From Bacteroidaceae bacterium (GTDB taxonomy: Bacteria > Bacteroidota > Bacteroidia > Bacteroidales > Bacteroidaceae), in contig JAGCWG010000492.1 in NCBI GenBank assembly GCA_017961965.1, positions 1 to 6,047 on the forward strand: a stretch of DNA of 6,047 bases, given 5' to 3'. The notes under the pieces were generated by a model. It saw nothing but the letters and a program-made list of their open reading frames with translations, had not been told where the DNA came from and searched no databases. A program made the translations under genes and the position numbers. Positions 1 through 6,047 of the stretch are shown in pieces. Every line of letters starts with the position of its first letter. Positions within the stretch are counted from its first letter, which is position 1.

Positions 1-1586
1 AGGTGAGTACGAAAACGGACAAGGGCAGCCCGGGAATGCTGATTGTGTTGGAGCTTTCGTGCCTGATTATCATGCTTGTCGCTGCGATAAACTTTGCCAA
101 CTTCTCCCTTGCCGAGGCACCGTCACGTGTGAAGAGTGTCACGACGCACCGTATGCTTGGAGGTAATGTGTGGTTACTGCGTCTCAAGCACGTGGGTGAG
201 GGCGTCATCACGTCGGTGACAGCCATGCTGTTTGCCTTCGTTCTCCTTGCAGCCATGCAGCAGTTCCCTGATTTCACTGGCTTGTTCAACGGGTCGCTTG
301 CACTCATGGACAACTGTGACATCATCCTGCAACTCTCGGGCCTGTCGGTCTTGATTGGCGTTGTGGCTACGGTCTATCCTTCGTGGTATCTTACATCGTT
401 CCCTATGGTGACGGTGATGAGGAGTTCCTTTGCTACCAGCCCGAAGGGGCTCGGACTTCGCAAGTGCCTTGTATGGGTTCAGCTGCTCGTATCAACCCTG
501 CTTGTCTGCCTGTTTGGCATAGTTAATATGCAGAAGTACTACGTGTCTTACTGTGATTTCGGCTACGACAAGGATGAGGTGATGTATATCGAGTTCAGCT
601 ATGGCGAGTTCGGGCTTGGCAATAAGCTAAGCATGAAGAACGAGGTGCTGAAGATACCCGGAGTTGAGGCTGCATCTGTCTGTGGTGTTACGCTTGGCAG
701 TTCCGATGACTTTAACCAGTGCGCAGTTGTAGCAAAGGATGATGCAAGCAATATTATCTCATTCCGTTATATTCCTGTCGATAAGGACTTCTTCAAGGTG
801 TATGGCATCAGTATCATCGAGGGACGTGAGTTCAAGGATGAGGAAGCAGGCGTGACAATTGTCAACGAGGCATTCATCAGGAAGAACCCGTTTGTTAAGC
901 TTAATGACTGCGTGTTTAGGGGCGACTCGACTATGATTGTGGGCATTTGCCCTGACGTGCGTCTTGGCACTGCCCATACGGATAATGCCAACTTCCCTGC
1001 ACTCTTCGATTTGTGTGATTACAGCATGGAGGATTGGACTGACCGTTTGCCTTACCTTTGCCTGAGGGTTTCGGCTAATGTTGATAAGGTAAAGGTGAAG
1101 CATGAGGTTGAGGCTCTCCTGTCGAAGTACTGGAAGGATGGGGTGCCTGAGTGTCACTTCCTTGAGCAGGACTTGGATGACATATACCGTGAGGACTTCA
1201 TATTCATCTCGCAGGTGACGATGTTCTCGGCTCTGGCTTTTGCGATTACTCTTATCGGTGTGTTCTGCCTGACGATGTTCGAGACGGAATACAGGCGTAA
1301 GGAGATTGCGATACGCAAGGTGCTGGGATGCAGCGAGTCGGGCATACTCGCTATGCTGGTCAAGCATTACCTGATTATCCTGCTGGCGGCTTTCGCCATT
1401 GCTGCTCCGCTTGCCCTGTACCTCGGTACGGAATGGCTCCAGAGCTTTGAGGAACGTACACGGATATACTGGTGGCTCTTCCCTGTGGCTCTTCTGGTCG
1501 TCGGTCTCGTACTGACAGGCACGGTAGTTGCGCAGAGCTGGAGGGTGGCAAACGAGAACCCTGTGGGGAATCTGAAGGAGGCATAA
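1..1586 (+). CDS. ABC transporter permease, MacB/FtsX type, 5'-truncated by window edge
   Basis: Inner-membrane permease of the MacB/FtsX (type VII) ABC class; 527 codons from base 3 are visible. The GTG at base 3 is not a real start: alignment with the third gene of the window puts it at that protein's residue 251, so about 250 residues (TM1 and the first periplasmic domain) lie upstream and the full length is near 777. Visible, counting from the GTG: hydrophobic segments at about 12-33, 67-87, 107-128, 155-176, 400-427, 452-475 and 488-511. The first is followed by a cytoplasmic RVKSVTTHRMLGG loop (42-54), and the sixth-TM exit carries the classic FtsX signature RRKEIAIRKVLG (431-442). The second periplasmic domain spans about 177-399. 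The C-terminus ends in the family-typical NPVGNLKEA. It is clearly richer in G+C than the two genes that follow. No partner ATPase is visible, and the substrate is unknown. Confidence 0.95.
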   Translation, partial: VSTKTDKGSPGMLIVLELSCLIIMLVAAINFANFSLAEAPSRVKSVTTHRMLGGNVWLLRLKHVGEGVITSVTAMLFAFVLLAAMQQFPDFTGLFNGSLALMDNCDIILQLSGLSVLIGVVATVYPSWYLTSFPMVTVMRSSFATSPKGLGLRKCLVWVQLLVSTLLVCLFGIVNMQKYYVSYCDFGYDKDEVMYIEFSYGEFGLGNKLSMKNEVLKIPGVEAASVCGVTLGSSDDFNQCAVVAKDDASNIISFRYIPVDKDFFKVYGISIIEGREFKDEEAGVTIVNEAFIRKNPFVKLNDCVFRGDSTMIVGICPDVRLGTAHTDNANFPALFDLCDYSMEDWTDRLPYLCLRVSANVDKVKVKHEVEALLSKYWKDGVPECHFLEQDLDDIYREDFIFISQVTMFSALAFAITLIGVFCLTMFETEYRRKEIAIRKVLGCSESGILAMLVKHYLIILLAAFAIAAPLALYLGTEWLQSFEERTRIYWWLFPVALLVVGLVLTGTVVAQSWRVANENPVGNLKEA

Positions 1587-1609
1587 GGCCCCCGACGGAC
1601 CTTCCCCAG

Positions 1610-1629
1610 CCCCTTCCTGAAGGACGGGG
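1610..1629 (+). other. GC-rich imperfect hairpin after the first permease
   Basis: An 8-base arm (1610-1617) pairs with 1622-1629 with one mismatch across a TGAA loop. It lies 24 bases after the TAA of the first permease gene. No T-run follows, so a canonical intrinsic terminator is not supported; it could still weaken read-through or protect an mRNA 3' end. It sits in a C-rich then G-rich tract (about 1588-1630) that contrasts sharply with the AT-rich repeat that follows. The whole spacer resembles an interspersed intergenic element, which is inference only. Confidence 0.45.
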
Positions 1630-1644
1630 AGTAGTTACCACACT

Positions 1645-1700
1645 CATTCATCATTCATCATTACTCATTTCTCATTACTAATTCCTAAGTCCTAATTATC
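1645..1700 (+). repeat. Degenerate heptanucleotide tandem repeat (8 units) abutting a start codon
   Basis: Units of 7 bases start at 1645, 1652, 1659, 1666, 1673, 1680, 1687 and 1694. The first two are CATTCAT, the next three are CATTACT or CATTTCT, and later ones shift to AATTCCT and AAGTCCT; the last (AATTATC) is the weakest match. The consensus is roughly (C/A)ATTNCT. Phase is kept at exactly 7 bases with no indel over 56 bases, ending three bases before the ATG at 1704. The array therefore occupies the leader and ribosome-loading region of the middle permease gene. No Shine-Dalgarno-like purine run is present in it, and I could not find a convincing Bacteroidota promoter (TTTG / TAnnTTTG) in this spacer. 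Confidence 0.8.
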
Positions 1701-1703
1701 ACT

Positions 1704-4037
1704 ATGGGTAAAGGTTCATTCATAAAGATATTATCACTCACAATAGGTCTTACCATCGGCTTGGTTCTCCTTGCCCGCGTAAGATTGGAGTTGAATTATA
1801 ACAGTTGCGTAAAGGATATTGACAACGGATATAAGTTGTCTGAATACATCGTGACCAAAACGCAAGGAGAATTTAATCATGGACAAACATCGGGCGGTAC
1901 GGCACCAAAGCTACGAGAGTATGTTCCAGAGATTGTGGAATGTTCTCGAAATACTTTTTTCACAGCTGAAGCAAAGCTTGTGTTTGAGGATGGGCGAAAG
2001 GTTAAAACCCGTCAGATGAGATTTGCAGACAGTTGTCATTTCCAGTTTTTTGATACCAAAGTTACTGGTGACGTGCGCAAAGCCCTCTCTGTCAAAGGTC
2101 AATGTATGGTAAGCAAAAGTCTTGCAGATAAGATTGGTGGCGATGTCATAGGCAAATATTTCTACGTTTATCCTTATGATAGCATACCACTTACTATAGG
2201 TGGCATATACGATGATTATGCTGACAACTCGTCGTACTCTGATGTTGATGTGTTTGTATCACTTCCATCAATAGGTTATTATTCGTATGATGGATCAAGC
2301 AACTTGATGGGTAATGACCGCTATAATTCGTATGTGCGCCTCGTGCCAAATGCAAACCTTGAGAAAGTGCAACACGAGAGCGACAAAATGATTGAAAAGG
2401 AACTTGCATCGGAAATGAAATATCTTGCAGAATCTGGTCACAAGGGTTTTCATTATATTTTCAATAATCTCGCTGAGGAGCGAATAAATAATGCAATGGA
2501 ATCAGGCTTTTGCATAATCCTTGCCATAGTTGCTATAGTGATACTCTTCACAGCCATCATGAACTACATACTTGTTGTCATAGGTACTCTTGCTGGTAAG
2601 GCAAAGCAGGTAGCCGTACAGAAGAGTATGGGTGCTCATGATTCTGAGTTCTATAAGGAAACATTCAAGGATGCTGCCATTCATCTTTGCATTGCACTCG
2701 CATTTATGACATTCATCATACTCGTTGGACAGGACTTGATAAAGACGCTTCTTGGTGTTTCTTTAGGTACATTGTTCTCCAGTCAGACTTTGTTCGTAGT
2801 ATTGGGAGTGTGTGTTATTGTTTTGCTTACTTGTGCTCTTCTTCCTGGCTACATTTATTCACACATATCCGTAACATTTGCATTCCGCCACTTTAGCGAA
2901 AGTAAGAGGATATGGAAGTTGTCGCTTCTCGCCTTTCAGTTTGCTCTTAGTGCATTACTGTTCGTCGTACTCACAACAGTCTATCGTCAGTATGATTATA
3001 TGCTAAACAAAGACCTTGGTTATGACTACAAGAATGTTGTGTACACGCATTATCTTGTTAGTGCAAAAAAAGCAAAGGTGCTTATGGATGAGGCAAACAA
3101 GCTGTCATTTGTGGAAAGTTCCTATCTATCATACTCTTTGTTCTTTGACTCACAAAGTGGAGACAATATATCAATAGTTGGTCATCAAAATGACTTATTT
3201 AATGCTGCTAACATGTTCTTTGCCACTTCAGGCATCATAAGGACTATGGGACTTACCATCGTGAAAGGAAGAGGTTTTTCAGAGCGTCCAGATTCTGCTA
3301 CGAATGAGGTGTTAGTGGATGAGAATTTTGCCCGAAGGGTTAAGAAACAAGAGGGAATAGATAACGTAATAGGATTGCAGGTGACAAATTCAAGTTTCGG
3401 AGACATCCCATTCACCATTGTTGGTGTAGTAAAGGACTTTACCATTTGTGATCTCAACCAAAGGGATGAACGTCCTTTATTTGTCATCAATGGTTCCAGA
3501 TGGACATCATTTGCAGTGTTTAAGTTGCAATCGCTTACGGCTGAAAACATTATAGAGCTTCAAAGACTTTGTGACAGACTTTATCCAGACGATGAGATGA
3601 CTATTATGCCATACTCCGAATTGGTACATAATGGTTATGACGAGACACAACACATGCGCGACCTTATCATTATTGGATGTATAGCCACGTTCCTTATCAC
3701 ATTGATTGGATTGATAGGTTACATAAGTGATGAGGTACAACGTCGCAGTCGTGAGCTTGCCATTCGCAAAGTACTTGGTGCAAGTGTACTCGAACTACAG
3801 ATGCTATGGATTAGAAGTATAGCCGTAATCGCTTTACCTTCCACCATATTTGGCGCAATGGTAGGTTTCTACTGCAATAGTCTTATCATGGAACAATTCC
3901 CCGACAAGGTTGACATGCCAGTATGGACATACATCGGACCACTCCTCTTTGCTATTATCGTCACGATGATAGTCATTTGTTGCAAGACATACAAGGTAGC
4001 AACGTTGAATCCAGTTGAGAGTATCAAGACAGAATAA
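1704..4037 (+). CDS. ABC transporter permease, duplicated MacB/FtsX type, complete
   Basis: Complete 777-residue inner-membrane permease. Predicted membrane segments lie at about 8-24, 268-293, 323-345, 362-386, 404-427, 653-675, 703-727 and 742-763, with periplasmic MacB-like domains at about 25-267 and 428-652. The first domain shows the family pattern ADSCHFQFFD (108-117), a VSKSLADKIGG-type stretch (136-146) and GGIYDDYADNS (166-176). FtsX cytoplasmic loops are KQVAVQKSMGA (301-311, degenerate) and RSRELAIRKVLGAS (681-694, canonical); the C-terminus has NPVESIKTE. The start is fixed by an in-frame TAA at 1686-1688, and ATG 1704 is the only ATG after it. Only about seven residues precede TM1, short for this family, and no Shine-Dalgarno site is seen. 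It is much more diverged from its two neighbours than they are from each other, and is AT-rich. The third gene follows after 25 bases, so co-transcription is likely. Substrate unknown. Confidence 0.96.
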   Translation: MGKGSFIKILSLTIGLTIGLVLLARVRLELNYNSCVKDIDNGYKLSEYIVTKTQGEFNHGQTSGGTAPKLREYVPEIVECSRNTFFTAEAKLVFEDGRKVKTRQMRFADSCHFQFFDTKVTGDVRKALSVKGQCMVSKSLADKIGGDVIGKYFYVYPYDSIPLTIGGIYDDYADNSSYSDVDVFVSLPSIGYYSYDGSSNLMGNDRYNSYVRLVPNANLEKVQHESDKMIEKELASEMKYLAESGHKGFHYIFNNLAEERINNAMESGFCIILAIVAIVILFTAIMNYILVVIGTLAGKAKQVAVQKSMGAHDSEFYKETFKDAAIHLCIALAFMTFIILVGQDLIKTLLGVSLGTLFSSQTLFVVLGVCVIVLLTCALLPGYIYSHISVTFAFRHFSESKRIWKLSLLAFQFALSALLFVVLTTVYRQYDYMLNKDLGYDYKNVVYTHYLVSAKKAKVLMDEANKLSFVESSYLSYSLFFDSQSGDNISIVGHQNDLFNAANMFFATSGIIRTMGLTIVKGRGFSERPDSATNEVLVDENFARRVKKQEGIDNVIGLQVTNSSFGDIPFTIVGVVKDFTICDLNQRDERPLFVINGSRWTSFAVFKLQSLTAENIIELQRLCDRLYPDDEMTIMPYSELVHNGYDETQHMRDLIIIGCIATFLITLIGLIGYISDEVQRRSRELAIRKVLGASVLELQMLWIRSIAVIALPSTIFGAMVGFYCNSLIMEQFPDKVDMPVWTYIGPLLFAIIVTMIVICCKTYKVATLNPVESIKTE

Positions 4038-4052
4038 AATTCATTGATTTTG

Positions 4053-4061
4053 AAAAAGGAA
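4053..4061 (+). promoter_or_regulatory. Weak, closely spaced purine run before the third permease
   Basis: The 25-base spacer 4038-4062 holds an A-rich run ending in AAGGAA, with the AGGA core only two bases from ATG 4063. That is too close for an ideal Shine-Dalgarno site, so it may simply be the AT-rich leader usual in Bacteroidota. An in-frame TGA at 4051-4053 excludes any longer N-terminus, which supports ATG 4063 as the start. The spacer has no terminator or promoter that I can recognise. Confidence 0.35.
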
Positions 4062-4062
4062 T

Positions 4063-6047
4063 ATGACAGGTTTTATATATACCATACGTCGCTTCAAGTC
4101 GGCGACTGTGCTTAACTTTATCGGTCTCGTTATAGCCATGTTTGCTTATTACGTCCTGATGACACAGATAAACTATACCGGTGGATATAATAAGGGAGTG
4201 CTGGACTATGAGAATCTGTATAGGGTGGAGAATTGTGGTGAGAACTCGTGGGGAACATACGTCAATCGTCCATCCATGGAAAAACTGGCGAATGATGTAC
4301 CACAGGTTGAGAGCATAGCCTTATTTGGTGGCATGGGTATGTCTATGGAATATACGTATGATATCAATGGGAATAAGGTTAAATTAACCACAATGAGTTA
4401 TCGTACAGGTTCTTTGGAAACCTTTGGCGTTAAACTTGTGGATGGTTCGCTTGATGACGCTTTAAGTGGTAACGCTGCTGTTATTCCTGCATCTGTTGCA
4501 AAGACATACTTTGGTAAAACAGATGTCGCAGGTGAAACGTTTTATTTTCCTTTGAAATCACAGAAGATAACAATTGCTGCTGTATATGAGGATTTCCCAG
4601 AAAACTGTTCGGTTAAGAATGTGATATACTTTGACATGAAAGACCGTGGAAAAGAAGACTACACAACGTGGTCATTCAATGCTTTCGTACGTCTAAAAGC
4701 AGGAACGGACCCTGTAAAAGCCGCAAAGACTTTTGAAAAGCTCGTTGTTGATAATGAAGAAAAGGGAACCTTCATGCGTTTCACACCTGTTGCAGATACG
4801 TATATGTCGGGGTTTGATACCGACGTAGATAAGGGAAGCCCGGGGATGCTTATGGTGTTACAACTTTCGTGCCTGATGATTCTGCTGGTCGCAGTTATAA
4901 ACTTTGCCAACTTCACTCTTGCCGAGGCACCATCACGTGTAAAGAGTATTACGACTCATAGGATGCTTGGCGGCAATGTATGGCTTATTCGTTTGAAACT
5001 TGTATTTGAGGGAATCATAACTTCTGTTGTGGCGATGTTGGTCGCATTAGTCGGAATTACTGTTTTTCATCAGTTTCCAGACACACATGAACTCTTTCTA
5101 GGTTCGACAGCCTTCATGGACAATCTTGATATAGTGGCTCAACTTGTAGGAATATCTGTGGTTATTGGACTTGTTGCAACTGTTTATCCTTCATGGTATC
5201 TTACTTCGTTCCCTATGGTGACGGTAATGAGAAGTTCCTTTGCCACAACTCCTAAGGGACTTAGGTTCAGAAGGGTTCTTGTTGGCGTTCAGTTGTTGGT
5301 ATCAACCATTCTTGTATGTTTCTATGGCATTACCAATTTGCAGAAGTATTACGTGTCAAATAGTGACTTTGGATATGATAAGGACGAAGTTCTTTATGTA
5401 GAATTCGATTTGTCTATACCGCAGAAGAAAAAATACACCATGAAGGAAGAAGTTCAGAAGATATCTGGTGTAGAGTCAGCCTCACTTTCACAAACTGTTT
5501 TGGGCTTGTCTGACTTGATGATGTCTTGGGGACGTCCGGGAAAGAAAGAAGATGAAACAATGTACTTCCGATGTTTGCCAGTTGATGCTGATTACTTACG
5601 AGTGTATGGGATGAAGGTTTTGGAAGGACGTGACTTCCGTAAAGGTGAAAGGGACGTTGCTATTGTTAATGATGCTCTTGTTAGGAAATATCCTTATGTA
5701 AAGGTGAATGAACAATTTAGTCCACAAGAGTCTGCAACGGTTGTTGGTATATGTAATAGTCCTCGTGTTGGTACTGCGCATTCGGATAATGCAAATTCGC
5801 CTACCATATTCCTTGTCTTTGGCCCTTCTTATGATGGTTGGGGAGACCGATGGGAATATATGAGCATAAGAGTCTCGGCTAATGTTGATAAAGTGAAGGT
5901 GAAACATGAGGTTGAGGCTCTTCTGTCGAAGTACTGGGAAGAAGGGGAACCTGAGTGTCATTTCCTTGATCAGGACTTGGATGATATATACCATGAGGAC
6001 TTTGTGTTTATTTCGCAGGTGACTATGTTCTCGGCTATGGCTCTGGC
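4063..6047 (+). CDS. ABC transporter permease, duplicated MacB/FtsX type, 3'-truncated by window edge
   Basis: Paralogue of the first gene in the window; 661 codons are open to the right edge, and about 115 more residues are expected from that paralogue. The N-terminus has a basic IRRFK stretch (8-12) before TM1 (about 14-35). The first periplasmic domain (about 36-258) carries family landmarks: SLETFGVKLVDG (117-128), PASVAKTYFG (142-151) and AVYEDFPENC (173-182). Further membrane segments lie at about 261-283, 317-335, 356-378 and 405-426; the second periplasmic domain spans about 427-646, and the sixth membrane segment is cut by the window end. The loop AEAPSRVKSITTHRMLGGN (287-305) nearly matches the first gene. 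The start is set by an in-frame TGA 12 bases upstream. The 25-base gap to the preceding gene suggests one operon. The final RKVLG-type loop is beyond the edge. Role: transmembrane subunit needing an ATPase encoded elsewhere; substrate unknown. Confidence 0.95.
   Translation, partial: MTGFIYTIRRFKSATVLNFIGLVIAMFAYYVLMTQINYTGGYNKGVLDYENLYRVENCGENSWGTYVNRPSMEKLANDVPQVESIALFGGMGMSMEYTYDINGNKVKLTTMSYRTGSLETFGVKLVDGSLDDALSGNAAVIPASVAKTYFGKTDVAGETFYFPLKSQKITIAAVYEDFPENCSVKNVIYFDMKDRGKEDYTTWSFNAFVRLKAGTDPVKAAKTFEKLVVDNEEKGTFMRFTPVADTYMSGFDTDVDKGSPGMLMVLQLSCLMILLVAVINFANFTLAEAPSRVKSITTHRMLGGNVWLIRLKLVFEGIITSVVAMLVALVGITVFHQFPDTHELFLGSTAFMDNLDIVAQLVGISVVIGLVATVYPSWYLTSFPMVTVMRSSFATTPKGLRFRRVLVGVQLLVSTILVCFYGITNLQKYYVSNSDFGYDKDEVLYVEFDLSIPQKKKYTMKEEVQKISGVESASLSQTVLGLSDLMMSWGRPGKKEDETMYFRCLPVDADYLRVYGMKVLEGRDFRKGERDVAIVNDALVRKYPYVKVNEQFSPQESATVVGICNSPRVGTAHSDNANSPTIFLVFGPSYDGWGDRWEYMSIRVSANVDKVKVKHEVEALLSKYWEEGEPECHFLDQDLDDIYHEDFVFISQVTMFSAMAL

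Noticed and set aside
3..5. GTG as the true start of the first permease
   Set aside because: The frame is open to the window edge and aligns with residue 251 of the paralogue at 4063, so it is an internal valine codon.
759..1367. Open reading frame of 202 codons on the - strand inside the first permease gene
   Set aside because: It lies wholly antisense to a well-supported permease, has no recognisable domain or membrane pattern, and reads as a codon-bias shadow of the GC-richer + strand gene.
1610..1640. Rho-independent terminator after the first permease
   Set aside because: A hairpin is present but no T-run follows it on the + strand, and its stem has a mismatch; kept only as a hairpin.
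1472..1681. Small + strand frame crossing the end of the first gene into the spacer
   Set aside because: It overlaps the conserved TM8 and C-terminal coding region in another frame and reads into the hairpin and heptamer repeat; the residues are low-complexity and match no family I know.
1645..1700. CRISPR array
   Set aside because: The unit is 7 bases with no spacers; this is a simple tandem repeat.
5596..5994. Open reading frame of 132 codons on the - strand inside the third permease gene
   Set aside because: Antisense to strongly supported coding sequence. Its translation partly resembles that of the - strand frame in the first gene only because the + strand genes are paralogous.

Overview
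The window looks like chromosomal DNA of a member of the Bacteroidota, most likely Bacteroidales (Bacteroides/Prevotella-like). The reasons are the large, split FtsX/MacB-type permeases lying head to tail, the AT-rich leaders without a convincing Shine-Dalgarno site, and a style of GC-rich-hairpin plus AT-rich spacer that I associate with that group. The taxonomic call is inference; no rRNA or marker gene is present.

Layout, all on the + strand: (1) 1-1586, the C-terminal two thirds of an ABC transporter permease that begins upstream of the window. (2) 1587-1703, a 117-base spacer with a GC-rich imperfect hairpin followed by eight degenerate copies of a 7-base tandem repeat that run up to the next start codon. 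(3) 1704-4037, a complete 777-residue permease. (4) 4038-4062, a 25-base spacer. (5) 4063-6047, a third permease, running off the right edge after 661 codons. Coding density is high and nothing convincing lies on the - strand.

All three proteins share one plan: TM1, a large periplasmic domain, TM2-TM4, TM5, a second periplasmic domain, TM6-TM8. Each chain therefore carries two MacB/FtsX-type halves (type VII ABC topology) and could form a complete transmembrane core alone. The first and third genes are close paralogues; the middle one is a distant relative. No ATPase, periplasmic adaptor or outer-membrane channel gene is visible, so the nucleotide-binding subunit must come from outside the window. 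Family knowledge suggests transport or mechanotransmission driven by a MacB/LolD-like ATPase; the substrate cannot be read from the sequence.

The points most worth a second look are the heptamer array abutting the start codon of the middle gene, the uneven divergence between the flanking paralogues (near-identical patches beside a strongly diverged part of the second periplasmic domain), the different base composition of the first gene, and the very short N-terminus of the middle permease. I did not find evidence of a clearly new biological system.
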